Position numbers and translations under genes: made by a program. Shown here piece after piece: positions 16,312-24,648 of a stretch of 64,000 nucleotides of DNA. The first letter of the stretch is position 1. Every line of letters starts with the position of its first letter. The stretch is from Chitinophaga chungangae (GTDB lineage Bacteria > Bacteroidota > Bacteroidia > Chitinophagales > Chitinophagaceae). Under the pieces are notes generated by a model. That model ran no database searches and was not told where the DNA came from. It worked only from the letters and a program-made list of their open reading frames with translations. The stretch lies in NCBI RefSeq assembly GCF_017742215.1, contig NZ_JAGHKP010000001.1, positions 744,001-808,000 on the forward strand. Reading direction: 5' to 3'.

Positions 16312-17285
16312 CACAATACGTCGGTGAACCAGCGTTTGCTGTCGTAGAAAAATTCCACCGGCCTGAACCCGCTTCGGCTGGCCAGTTCGTTGATCTCCTC
16401 CATATCGTATTTCTGCGATATTTCCATGTACACGGGCTCGTTGGCGCCAAAGCGCACCGTTTGCCCGGCAATCTCCACAGCCTGTTCGCGTTTGCTGATA
16501 AGAAAACTTTTGCAGGCGCCCGAAACCGGGTCGTAAGTGGGGTAATGCTCGAATTGAGAAATATCGAAATTGCCGTCGAGCTCGCGGTTGATCCTTTCCA
16601 GCAGGTTGAGGTTAAACGCGCGGGTGATGCCGCCTTTGTCGTTGTACGCGTCGAGGATGGTCTGCGGGTTTTTCCGCAGGTCGAAGCCGATCAGCACCAG
16701 GTCTCCCGGGCGCAATTGCTGGCGCAGCCGCGTGCAGAACTGCACGGCTTCGGCCGGCGTAAAATTCCCGATGCTGGAGCCCATGAACATTACCAGTTTT
16801 TGTTGCGCGGTGATCTGCCCCGCTGCCTGCAGCATTTCCATGTATTCGCCGTTAAGCCCCTGCACCTGCAGCCCCGGCAGTTTTGCGGGCAGCGACTGCT
16901 GCAACTGCGTGATGATGTTGGGCGAAATATCGATGGGGAAATAAGTGTCCGTAACACCCATGCGCAGCATTTCCTTCAGCAGGAAAAACGATTTGGATGC
17001 GTCTCCCGCGCCCAGCTCCACCAGGTCGAACCCGGGCGCATGCCGGCGCACGGCCTGCACGATCTTTTCGGATTGCCCCCGCAGGATGTCCATCTCGCAG
17101 CGGGTGAGATAATATTCCGGGCAATGCATGATCTGCTGGAACAAGGCATCGCCTTTGGCGTCGTAAAAATATTTTGAATACAGGCGTTTGGGCTGCAGCT
17201 GCAGCCCCGCCAATACGTCTTTTTCAAATGTCAGCTGCTGTTTTTCAACGATGGTGTTATGTTGGAATGCCTGTGCTGCTCTCAT
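16299..17285 (-). CDS. egtD: L-histidine N-alpha-methyltransferase (ergothioneine synthesis)
   Basis: 328 residues. Uses three SAM molecules to trimethylate L-histidine to hercynine, the first step of ergothioneine synthesis. The SAM-binding loop VELGAGDASKSFFLL and the family blocks FPIDISPNIITQLQQ, FMGSSIGNFTPAEAVQF and GFDLRKNPQTILDAYND are present; the C-terminal part contains FYDSKRWFTDVLW. The start is placed at 17285 (MRAAQAFQHNT), 19 nt after egtB, rather than the in-frame upstream codon at 17360 that would overlap egtB. It is the last gene of the five-gene minus-strand operon. Confidence 0.92.
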   Translation of the reverse strand: MRAAQAFQHNTIVEKQQLTFEKDVLAGLQLQPKRLYSKYFYDAKGDALFQQIMHCPEYYLTRCEMDILRGQSEKIVQAVRRHAPGFDLVELGAGDASKSFFLLKEMLRMGVTDTYFPIDISPNIITQLQQSLPAKLPGLQVQGLNGEYMEMLQAAGQITAQQKLVMFMGSSIGNFTPAEAVQFCTRLRQQLRPGDLVLIGFDLRKNPQTILDAYNDKGGITRAFNLNLLERINRELDGNFDISQFEHYPTYDPVSGACKSFLISKREQAVEIAGQTVRFGANEPVYMEISQKYDMEEINELASRSGFRPVEFFYDSKRWFTDVLWQCR

Positions 17286-17304
17286 CTCGGTAGTTTTACA
17301 GTAG

Positions 17305-18483
17305 TTATTGGATGTTTTTCGCCAGCCGTATGCCAGACAGCTGCCAGCGCATGGGCGCATGGAAAAAATTCCTGTAAGTGGCCCTGCTGTGGCCTTTCGG
17401 CGTGTAGTCGGATGCGCCGCGCAGCACTTTCTGGTTCACCATGAACTTGCCGTTGTATTCGCCCACTGGCCCCGCTGCGCGTTCGAATCCGGGATAGGGG
17501 AGATATGCGCTTTCCGTCCATTCCCAGCTGCGGCCCCAGTTGAACTGGCCCGCGGCGGCTTCCCATTCAAATTCGGTGGGCAGGCGCAGGCCTTTCCAGG
17601 CGGCGAATGCGGCGGCTTCGTAGAAGCTGACGTGCTGAACGGGGTTTTCCGGCTGCACGGCCTGCAGGCCGTACAGCGTGTAATGTTGCCACCGGCCGTC
17701 TATCTTGTGCCAGTAAAGCGGCGCCCGCACATCGTTGTTCTTCACCCAATCCCAGCCTTCGGCATGCCAGTACGAAAATTCCTGATAACCGCCGGCTTTG
17801 ATGAACTCAAGGTATTCGCCGTTGGTGACCGGTTCTTTTGCAATGGCGTAAGGCTGCAAATAATTTTTATGACGGCCCAGCTCGTTGTCGTAGCAAAACC
17901 CGGGGCCTGAAAAACCGGCTTCATAGACGCCCCCGGGCATTTCCACAAAACCCTGCTGCCGCGCTTCGGGGCGCCCACTGCCGTCTTCCCCCGCATACGC
18001 GGGGAAAAGCGGGTTGTGACCGAGAATGTATTTAATGTCGTACCAAAGCAGTTCCTGGTGTTGCTGCTCGTGATGACAGCCCAGTTCAAGCAATGTTTTC
18101 GCTTCGGCGGGCAGCGGGTTTTCGAGCAGCTGTTCCATGGCCGCGTCCACAAAAGCGCGGTAACGGTAGATCTCATCCACGGTAGGGCGGCTCAGGTTAC
18201 CGCGCTGCGTGCGGATCACGCGGGCGCCGAGGCTTTCGTAATAGCTGTTGAAAACGAAGTTGAAATTCGGGTCGTATTCGGTATAACCGGGCATAAATTG
18301 TTTGAGCACCAATGTTTCAAAAAACCAGGTGGAATGGCCGAGGTGCCATTTGGGAGGGCTTACAAACTCCACAGGTTGTACCACATAATCCTCTTTCTGT
18401 AGCGGGCGGCAAATGTCTTCCGTCCATTGGCGAACGCTCCTGTACTGTTGTAACAGCGGTGCCGCCGTGGTAATGGTAATCAT
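17305..18483 (-). CDS. egtB: Hercynine oxygenase, sulfoxide synthase of ergothioneine synthesis
   Basis: 392 residues. Non-heme iron enzyme that joins hercynine to a thiol (cysteine or gamma-glutamylcysteine) using O2. The N-terminal DinB-like domain carries the iron ligands: His50 (in HLGHSTWFFET) and the HX3HXE motif, His138 and His142 (HEQQHQE). The C-terminal half is a formylglycine-generating-enzyme-like domain (GVYEAGFSGPGFCYDNELGRHK ... PTEFEWEAAAGQFNWG). No egtA, egtC or egtE gene is nearby, which points to cysteine as thiol donor or to dispersed genes. It begins one base before the transporter gene's stop ends, so translation is probably coupled. Confidence 0.92.
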   Translation of the reverse strand: MITITTAAPLLQQYRSVRQWTEDICRPLQKEDYVVQPVEFVSPPKWHLGHSTWFFETLVLKQFMPGYTEYDPNFNFVFNSYYESLGARVIRTQRGNLSRPTVDEIYRYRAFVDAAMEQLLENPLPAEAKTLLELGCHHEQQHQELLWYDIKYILGHNPLFPAYAGEDGSGRPEARQQGFVEMPGGVYEAGFSGPGFCYDNELGRHKNYLQPYAIAKEPVTNGEYLEFIKAGGYQEFSYWHAEGWDWVKNNDVRAPLYWHKIDGRWQHYTLYGLQAVQPENPVQHVSFYEAAAFAAWKGLRLPTEFEWEAAAGQFNWGRSWEWTESAYLPYPGFERAAGPVGEYNGKFMVNQKVLRGASDYTPKGHSRATYRNFFHAPMRWQLSGIRLAKNIQ

Positions 18484-18484
18484 G

Positions 18485-20032
18485 TTAATCTTTTTGCGTA
18501 TTCAACAATTGCGTAAGGTCGGTGATGGTGCGAAGCTGCAGTTCGTCCGCTTTTTCCCTCCTCATCATTAATGCGTATGCGTTGTTAAAGCCGATGGGTT
18601 TCAGCCAGCTGAGCCTGTAACGCTCGCTGAACTGTTCCTGCACAAAGGCGTAAACACTGTCTTTGTTCCTGAGCCGCTCCGTGAGCGGCGCTTGTAATAT
18701 TACCAGCAGGCCTGTTCCTGTATATTCGGGATAAAGGTCGATCTGGTTGTTCGTTAATGCATCAAAACAAATTTTCGTGCCACCTAACCCGGTTTTGGAT
18801 TCCACCCGCAGGTCGGTATGGCCTTGTATGAGCATTTTGTACATTTCCCCGAGAATGTATTGTTCGGTGAAGATCTTCGTGCCGATGCGGACCACGCCTT
18901 TGTTGCCGGCCCGGGGCGGAAGCAACAGCCGCTGCTCCTGCAAAAAGGATTCGGCTACCTGTTCCGGGCTTTCCTTGAGATAATCCACCCTGTAGTTCAG
19001 GTAGGTCATCACCGAATCGTTGATGCGCCCGGCGAGAAGATCGAGCGCGTTTTCCAGTTCGGGATATTGTTCCAGCACGGGCTGCCGTACCACCGGCGCA
19101 GCGTAATACGGCGGGAAAATAAATTTATCGTCGCCGAGGATCACGAGGTTGTACGCCCTAATGCGCCCGTCCGTACTGTAGCCGCTCACCACATCGAGCT
19201 TATTTTCATGCAGCGCCTGGTACATCACCGCGTCGTTGATCACCACGGTTGGGATGCGCAGGTGGTACACGCTTTTAAGGCCAAGATAACCGTCTTGCCG
19301 GCCCATGAACTCCGGCGTGAAACCCGCGAGCAGCTTACCTTTGGTGGCGGCAGGCAGCATGGCGAAACACAATATGGCGATGCCCGCGCCGCCCAGCAGC
19401 AGCTTGTATTTCCGCCAGTCGGTCTTTTGTATGCGCGACAGCAGGAAGTCGAACAGCAAAGCGAGCAGTGCGGCCGGAATGGCGCCTGCAAGGATCATAT
19501 TGGTATTGTTCAGCGCGATGCCGCCGAAAATAAATTCCCCCAGCCCGCCGGCGGCGATGTAAGCGGCGAGGGTGGCCACACCTACGTTGATCACGGCAGC
19601 GGTGCGGATGCCCGCGATCAGCACGGGCATGGCAAGCGGAAGCTCCACTTTGAAAAGCACCTGCCGGGGCGTCATGCCCATGCCTTTGGCGGCTTCTTTT
19701 ACATATGCGTCCACCCCGTTGATGCCGGTGTAAGTGTTGCGGATGATGGGCAGCAATGCGTACAGGAATAATGCGAAGATGGCGGGTTTCGGCCCGATGC
19801 CGAGCAGGGGGATGAGAAAACCCAGCAGCGCAATGCTCGGAATGGTCTGCATTACGCCGGCAAAACCCAGCACCGTGCCGGCTATTTTCGCCCTTTTGGC
19901 GATCAGGATGCCCAGCGGCACGCCCACGGCAATGGCAATGCCCACGCTGATGAGCGTCAGGCTGATGTGGGTGAGCGTTTGCTGGAGCAGTTTGTCTGAC
20001 TGCGAAACCAGGAATTCAAAAAATCCGTTCAT
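18485..20032 (-). CDS. egtU: EgtU-like ABC permease fused to a substrate-binding domain (OpuC type)
   Basis: 515 residues. Residues about 1-210 form the permease, with several membrane helices and the coupling loop region KEAAKGMGMTPRQVLFKVELPLAMPVLIAGIRTAAVINVG. After one more helix (about 215-235) comes an OpuAC-type periplasmic binding domain. Canonical quaternary-amine blocks are all present, but the half with QDGYLGL, STDGRIRAYNL and FPPYYAAPVVR precedes the half with RIGTKIFTEQYILGEMY, GLGGTKICFDAL and YPEYTGTGL, the reverse of OpuCC. By homology it could take betaines, but its operon with egtB and egtD makes ergothioneine or hercynine (EgtUV transporter family) the better guess. Confidence 0.72.
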   Translation of the reverse strand: MNGFFEFLVSQSDKLLQQTLTHISLTLISVGIAIAVGVPLGILIAKRAKIAGTVLGFAGVMQTIPSIALLGFLIPLLGIGPKPAIFALFLYALLPIIRNTYTGINGVDAYVKEAAKGMGMTPRQVLFKVELPLAMPVLIAGIRTAAVINVGVATLAAYIAAGGLGEFIFGGIALNNTNMILAGAIPAALLALLFDFLLSRIQKTDWRKYKLLLGGAGIAILCFAMLPAATKGKLLAGFTPEFMGRQDGYLGLKSVYHLRIPTVVINDAVMYQALHENKLDVVSGYSTDGRIRAYNLVILGDDKFIFPPYYAAPVVRQPVLEQYPELENALDLLAGRINDSVMTYLNYRVDYLKESPEQVAESFLQEQRLLLPPRAGNKGVVRIGTKIFTEQYILGEMYKMLIQGHTDLRVESKTGLGGTKICFDALTNNQIDLYPEYTGTGLLVILQAPLTERLRNKDSVYAFVQEQFSERYRLSWLKPIGFNNAYALMMRREKADELQLRTITDLTQLLNTQKD

Positions 20033-20760
20033 TGCGGTTCATATTGTCCTTTCAGGAAGTTGCTTACAAATTCATTCACCGGGTTGCTGCGCAGTTCTTC
20101 GGGCGTGCCCAGTTGCACGATCTTTCCTTTGTCCATCAGGCAGATGCGGTCGCCCAGCGTAAATGCGTCGTGAATGTCGTGCGTGACCATAATGATGGTC
20201 TTTTCCCGGAACTCGTCCAGCTCCGCGAAATCTTTGCGGATGCGGTGGCGGGTAACGGGGTCCAGCGCGCCGAATGGCTCGTCCATCAGCAGCACGGGCG
20301 GATTGGCCGCGAGGGCGCGGGCGAGGCCCACGCGTTGCTGCTGGCCGCCGCTCAGTTCGTGCGGGAACATATGCGCGTGCGTTTCACGGCTCAGGCCCAG
20401 CTTGGCAAGCAAGGCGCCCGTTCTTTCGTGGATGCGCTGTTTGTCCCAATGCTCGAGCTTCGGCACCACGGCGATATTTTCTTCGACGGTGTAATGCGGG
20501 AACAGGCCGGTTTGCTGCAGCACGTAGCCCATTTGCCGCCGCAGCGTTTCCGGCTGCAGGTCGCGGGTATTCGTGCCGCGGAAAAACACCTCGCCGCCAT
20601 CGGGCTCCAGCAGGCGGTTGATCATGCGCAGTGTGGTGGTTTTGCCGCAGCCGCTGGTGCCCAGCAGGATCAGGTTTTCGCCTTCCCCGACGGTGAAGGA
20701 AACGTCTTGCACGGCGGGCGTGCCGTTAAAATTTTTCCGGAGATGCCGTACTTCAATCAT
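20029..20760 (-). CDS. egtV: ABC transporter ATPase, EgtV/OpuCA type
   Basis: 243 residues, cytoplasmic ATPase partner of the fused permease-binding protein; the genes overlap by 4 bp (20029-20032). Walker A GTSGCGKTT at about residue 34, signature ELSGGQQQRVGLARAL, Walker B PVLLMDEPFGALDP, and the switch His in IIMVTHDIHDAF. It resembles glycine-betaine ATPases but ends without the CBS domains of OpuA/ProV-type osmosensing subunits, so osmotic gating is less likely. By context it energises uptake of ergothioneine or a related betaine. Confidence 0.8.
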   Translation of the reverse strand: MIEVRHLRKNFNGTPAVQDVSFTVGEGENLILLGTSGCGKTTTLRMINRLLEPDGGEVFFRGTNTRDLQPETLRRQMGYVLQQTGLFPHYTVEENIAVVPKLEHWDKQRIHERTGALLAKLGLSRETHAHMFPHELSGGQQQRVGLARALAANPPVLLMDEPFGALDPVTRHRIRKDFAELDEFREKTIIMVTHDIHDAFTLGDRICLMDKGKIVQLGTPEELRSNPVNEFVSNFLKGQYEPQ

Positions 20761-22126
20761 TATCGAGCGTAAAGAAAAGATTGTTTAATGATTCTGAAAA
20801 TGTGGGATGCGCGAATACGTTATCCCGCAGTTGTTCGTATGTGATCCCGCCCATCATGGCCATTTGCAGCACGCTCATCACCTCGCCGCCGCTCACGGAC
20901 AAAATGGCCGCGCCCAGGATTTGCTTGGTTTCCGCGTCTATCACGGCTTTCATCAAGCCGCGCGTATCGCCCGTCTCGACGCCCCGGGCTACTTTGTTTA
21001 GCGGCAGCCGCGCCACTTTGATGCGGTAGCCTTTTTTCAGCGCTTCTTTTTCGCTGAGGCCCACGCGGCCCAGCTCAGGGTCGGTGAACATACAATAGGG
21101 CGTTATGCGGTCTTTAATGCTCAAATGTTGTCTGTCTATAATGTTCCGGGCCACAATAAGATGATCGTTATAGGAAATATGCGTGAACGCCGGGCCGCCG
21201 TTTACGTCTCCCAGCGCATAAATGCCACGGGCGGAGGTTTCCAGCCTGTCGTTCACTTCAATGTGCCCGTGAGGGCCGGTTTTGACGCCAGCCACGGAAA
21301 GGTTCAACTCTTCCGTGTTGGGCGTTCTGCCGGCGGCTACCAGCAAATGACTGCCCGTAATACGTTTTTCCTCCCCGTTCTGCGTGAGCGTCAGCTCCGT
21401 TTCACCGTCTAATTTACGGGATACTTTGGTAACCGCCACGTTTGTCAGAAACGTAACGTTTTCTTCTTCCAATATCTGCCTGATCGCGGCAGCCACGTCA
21501 TCGTCCTCTTTCTCCAGCGGCGCGGCGTTGCGCTCCAGTACCGTTACGCGGCTGCCGAAGCGGGCGAACATCTGGCCCAGCTCCATGGCAATATAGCCGC
21601 TGCCGAGTATCACAAGATGCGCGGGAATGGTATCGATGTCGAGAATAGTGGTGGAAGTGAGATACGGTACGTCCGCAAGACCGGGAATGGGCGGTATCGA
21701 AGGCCTTGCGCCGGTGTTGATGAAGATGAGCCCGGCTGAAAGCTCTTCCCCGTTCACGCGCAGCGTGTTGGCGCCGGTGAAGGAGGCAGTCGCGTGAAAT
21801 ACATCGAGGTCTTTTGTTTCGTCGAGACTTTTTTCGATGCCGGAACGGGAACGCTCCACCACCTGGTTCTTTTTGTCCGTCACCGTGCTGATGCGCAGCT
21901 GCGAAGGATCGGACGGAATGCCGAATTGCTGCGCCCTGCGGGAAAGATAACTGAGGCGCGCAACGGCTATCATGGTTTTGGTAGGGGTGCAGCCGTCGTT
22001 TACACAGGTGCCGCCCATCAGCCTTTTTTCGATGATCGCGGTGCGGCGGCCGGAAGCGGCGAGTTTTTTAGCGAGCGGAACGCCGGCCTGCCCGGCGCCG
22101 ATAACAATTGCATCGTAAATTTTCAT
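20753..22126 (-). CDS. Pyridine nucleotide-disulfide oxidoreductase (mercuric/glutathione reductase-like)
   Basis: 457 residues, FAD flavoenzyme. FAD loop AIVIGAGQAGVPLA at about 7-20; redox-active disulfide Cys41-Cys46 in GGTCVNDGCTPTK; NAD(P) loop VILGSGYIAMELGQM at about 173; and the C-terminal catalytic pair His440/Glu445 in FAHPTFSES. All residues for dithiol-disulfide chemistry are present, so it should be an active disulfide reductase, not merely a relative. It is the first gene of the egtV-egtU-egtB-egtD operon and overlaps egtV by 8 bp, suggesting a job in ergothioneine disulfide recycling or mercury/thiol stress. No mer genes are nearby. Confidence 0.82.
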   Translation of the reverse strand: MKIYDAIVIGAGQAGVPLAKKLAASGRRTAIIEKRLMGGTCVNDGCTPTKTMIAVARLSYLSRRAQQFGIPSDPSQLRISTVTDKKNQVVERSRSGIEKSLDETKDLDVFHATASFTGANTLRVNGEELSAGLIFINTGARPSIPPIPGLADVPYLTSTTILDIDTIPAHLVILGSGYIAMELGQMFARFGSRVTVLERNAAPLEKEDDDVAAAIRQILEEENVTFLTNVAVTKVSRKLDGETELTLTQNGEEKRITGSHLLVAAGRTPNTEELNLSVAGVKTGPHGHIEVNDRLETSARGIYALGDVNGGPAFTHISYNDHLIVARNIIDRQHLSIKDRITPYCMFTDPELGRVGLSEKEALKKGYRIKVARLPLNKVARGVETGDTRGLMKAVIDAETKQILGAAILSVSGGEVMSVLQMAMMGGITYEQLRDNVFAHPTFSESLNNLFFTLDND

Positions 22127-22134
22127 GTTTTGGT

Positions 22135-22150
22135 TTTACAGGCCTGTAAA
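22135..22150. promoter_or_regulatory. 16-bp perfect palindrome upstream of the ergothioneine operon
   Basis: TTTACAGGCCTGTAAA is a perfect palindrome with no spacer, ending 9 bp before the first start codon (22126) of the operon and lying in the 101-bp divergent gap with the TauE/SafE gene. Lack of a loop argues against an RNA hairpin and for a homodimeric repressor or activator site. The regulator is unidentified. Confidence 0.6.
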
Positions 22151-22227
22151 TTCTCTATAACAGCTACACACTGCGCAATGTTCATACCACCATTTGATCT
22201 GCGGGAAGAAAGCCGTATTTTGTCGGG

Positions 22228-22962
22228 ATGATTGTAGAGCTCTGCGTAATATTTTTTCTCATCGCGTTGATTTATTCTTCCGCCGGTTTTGGCGGCGGAT
22301 CGAGTTACCTGGCGTTGCTGGCCCTGTATGGCGTTGGTTTTCAGCTGGTGAAGTCTACCGCGCTGATCTGCAACGTGGCTGTGGTAGCGGGCGGCGTGTG
22401 GCAATTTCATGCCAGCGGGCAATTGCCGTGGAAAAAAGCGTTGCAGCTTACGGGTTTAAGTATTCCCATGGCGTTTATTGGCAGTTATATGCCGTTGCGG
22501 CAGGAAATTTTTTTCCTGTTGCTGGGCATTGCGTTGGTATCCGCGGCTTTGCTGATGGCGCTGAAGTTGTTGAAAGAAAGACAATATACCCCGGAAACCC
22601 GGAAAGGATGGCGGTTTGCGGCGGTGGGCGGCGGTATCGGTTTTTTGTCGGGCATCACGGGCATCGGCGGAGGCATTTACCTGGCGCCGGTTTTACGGTT
22701 GGGGAAATACGATACGCCTAAACATATCGCAGGACTGTGCAGTTTTTTTATCCTCGTGAATTCACTGGCCGGGCTGCTGGGCCAATGGGCGAAAAGTGCG
22801 GTGGTGTTCCGCGCGGAGATAACGTTGCCGCTGCTGGCGGCGGTGATCGCGGGCGGGCAGATCGGTTCACGGCTGAGCGCCGCGGTGCTGAAGCCGCGCT
22901 GGGTGGAAGTGGCTACCGCCGTGCTGATCCTGTATGCGGGGATCAGGCTTTTGCTGAAATAG
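22228..22962 (+). CDS. TauE/SafE (TSUP) family membrane permease
   Basis: 244 residues, about eight hydrophobic helices in two repeats. The family repeats are seen as IYSSAGFGGGSSYLALLALYG near the N-terminus and FLSGITGIGGGIYLAPVLRLG in the middle, each followed by KSTALICN or KHIAGLCSF. TSUP proteins export or import sulfur-containing organic anions or sulfite; the substrate is not predictable here. The gene is divergent from the ergothioneine operon, so a link with sulfur compounds is possible, but it also borders the Moco cluster. Confidence 0.82.
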   Translation: MIVELCVIFFLIALIYSSAGFGGGSSYLALLALYGVGFQLVKSTALICNVAVVAGGVWQFHASGQLPWKKALQLTGLSIPMAFIGSYMPLRQEIFFLLLGIALVSAALLMALKLLKERQYTPETRKGWRFAAVGGGIGFLSGITGIGGGIYLAPVLRLGKYDTPKHIAGLCSFFILVNSLAGLLGQWAKSAVVFRAEITLPLLAAVIAGGQIGSRLSAAVLKPRWVEVATAVLILYAGIRLLLK

Positions 22963-23011
22963 ATAATTTAGTTGTTTTCAATACGAATGTTTGGCCGCGG
23001 CATGACTTAAA

Positions 23012-23980
23012 TCATCCCCCGATGGCAGACATGCTTTCCAGCATCTTCCGCGCATTGGCGCGCTCCGCGCTGAACCCGTCCGCATGTTTGCCCGCAATGG
23101 CCGACCTGATAGCGCTGATCAGCGATCCGTCGGAAAAACCGTCCCTCATCAAGTCCCGCACATTCATCGCATCGTGCCCATACAGACAGGTTTTGACGCC
23201 GCCCGTGGGCGTGACGCGCAGGCGGTTGCAGGTTCCGCAGAACGTTCTGCTGAAAGCAGGTATCACGCCGATATTGCCGGCATGGCCGGGAATACGGTAG
23301 GAGAGAGCAGTGCTCCCCGGCGCATCCTGCCGTTTTTGTAGTTCGAATTTTTCACCGATGTGTGAAAGTATGCGGCGGTAATGCCATTCAATGCCCGAAA
23401 AACCGTTTCCCTGCCCGTTAAACGGCATTTCTTCTATAAACCTTACCGATAAAAGGTTTTGGCGGGTCAGTTCCGTGAAGGCATGCAGCTCGTCCGTATT
23501 CACTCCGTTCATCACCACCATGTTGATCTTTACTTCCATCTCATGCTCAAGCAACGTTTGCAGTGTGTTCATGACGGCAGCGAACCCGTCGCGGCGGGTG
23601 ATGCGCTGAAAACGCTCCGCGTGCAGCGTATCCAGGCTCAGGTTCACTTTTTTAACGCCCATTTTTCGCAACGCGGGCACAAACGGGGCCGTGAGCACGC
23701 CGTTGGTGGTAACCGCCACTTCACAATGCGCGGCGATGATCTCCAATAACGAAAGCAAATCTTTCCGTAAAAAAGGCTCCCCGCCCGTAATGCGCACGCG
23801 TTCGATGCCTTCCGCCGCCAGCAGCCGCACCAGCCGCGATATTTCTTCGAAAGTAAGCAGCGACGCGCGGCCGAGGAATTGCATCTTCTCCGGCATACAA
23901 TACGTGCAGCGCAGGTTGCAGCGGTCGGTTACGGCCAGGCGCAGGTAACTGATCCGGCGGTCATGTTGGTCTGTAAGCAT
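23012..23980 (-). CDS. moaA: GTP 3',8-cyclase (molybdenum cofactor synthesis)
   Basis: 322 residues from the chosen start. Radical-SAM enzyme that rearranges GTP in the first Moco step, acting with MoaC. The N-terminal cluster motif CNLRCTYC (CxxxCxxC) and the C-terminal cluster with FCGTCNRLRVTPTGGVKTCLYG are present; the protein ends in a glycine pair (SAIGG), matching the MoaA C-terminal tail. The start is set at 23980 (MLTDQHDRR), one base after the stop of the small upstream gene; an in-frame ATG at 24019 would add 13 residues and overlap that gene by 38 bp. Confidence 0.92.
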   Translation of the reverse strand: MLTDQHDRRISYLRLAVTDRCNLRCTYCMPEKMQFLGRASLLTFEEISRLVRLLAAEGIERVRITGGEPFLRKDLLSLLEIIAAHCEVAVTTNGVLTAPFVPALRKMGVKKVNLSLDTLHAERFQRITRRDGFAAVMNTLQTLLEHEMEVKINMVVMNGVNTDELHAFTELTRQNLLSVRFIEEMPFNGQGNGFSGIEWHYRRILSHIGEKFELQKRQDAPGSTALSYRIPGHAGNIGVIPAFSRTFCGTCNRLRVTPTGGVKTCLYGHDAMNVRDLMRDGFSDGSLISAIRSAIAGKHADGFSAERANARKMLESMSAIGG

Positions 23981-23981
23981 A

Positions 23982-24356
23982 TCAGCAGTTTTGGCCGGCG
24001 TTTGGGTTCTCGAAAGCATGACTGTCGTCCTCGTCCCGCACTGTCACGCATTTGAAATCCTTTTCCACCAGTATTTTTAACATCGATCCGTCCGCATTCG
24101 GTATGCTGAACTGAATGCCGGTTTCTTCCGTGCCCAGCAAGCCATCGAGCATGTTTACCGGGATGCCCAGGTGCAGGCCCGCGTTTTCCAGCTGAATGGC
24201 GGGCGCGGCCAGATCCCCGCGCGAACGGATGCAGAAATGAAGCGCCTTCGCGCCGATCTGCGTGTGTTCTTCCACCTTTCCCGTTTCCTGTACCGCCGCT
24301 ACGTCCGCCTGGTCGAGCCGGTAACGGATGCTGTTTCCCCTGATCCTGATTTTCAT
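23982..24356 (-). CDS. Small conserved protein of Moco clusters (DUF7009-like)
   Basis: 124 residues. It opens MKIRIRGNSIRYRLDQADVAAVQETG and ends with an acidic tail with cysteines (DFKCVTVRDEDDSHAFENPNAGQNC). I associate this layout with an uncharacterised Bacteroidota family (DUF7009) found beside moa genes, but this rests on memory. No catalytic motif is evident. It sits directly before moaA, with at most one base between the two reading frames, so they are surely co-transcribed. A role in handling a Moco intermediate or supporting MoaA is only a guess. Confidence 0.6.
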   Translation of the reverse strand: MKIRIRGNSIRYRLDQADVAAVQETGKVEEHTQIGAKALHFCIRSRGDLAAPAIQLENAGLHLGIPVNMLDGLLGTEETGIQFSIPNADGSMLKILVEKDFKCVTVRDEDDSHAFENPNAGQNC

Positions 24357-24404
24357 GCCGAGATATTTTATGTATGAATGGTTTTATTGTAGCTTTATGC
24401 CGTT

Positions 24405-24638
24405 ATGAAGATTATGTTTTTCGGTATCACGAAAGAGCTGGCGGGCGGCCCTTCGCTCGATGTGCCGCTGCAACCCGCAACGGTAGGCGAGCTTCGCGGC
24501 TGGCTGATGGAGCGGTACCCGGCCATGAAAAACCTGCGCGCCGTGATGATCGCGGTGAACAAAACATACGCCGGAGATGCGCAGCCCCTTGCCGAAGGCG
24601 ACGAAGTGGCCGTTATTCCTCCTTTGAGCGGCGGATAA
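24405..24638 (+). CDS. moaD: Molybdopterin synthase sulfur carrier subunit
   Basis: 77 residues with the ubiquitin-like beta-grasp fold. The C-terminus ends PPLSGG, the Gly-Gly tail that becomes a thiocarboxylate and donates sulfur to precursor Z through MoaE. The ATG at 24405 (MKIMFFGITKELAGG) fits MoaD lengths of about 75-85. moaE starts 10 bp after the stop, so they form an operon, divergent from the small protein/moaA pair. Confidence 0.9.
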   Translation: MKIMFFGITKELAGGPSLDVPLQPATVGELRGWLMERYPAMKNLRAVMIAVNKTYAGDAQPLAEGDEVAVIPPLSGG

Positions 24639-24648
24639 AAATTGGCGT

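Noticed and set aside
20029..20760. Reading the ATPase and its partner simply as an osmoprotectant (proV/opuCA) system.
   Set aside because: Possible by homology, but no CBS domains and co-transcription with egtB and egtD favour an ergothioneine-type substrate.
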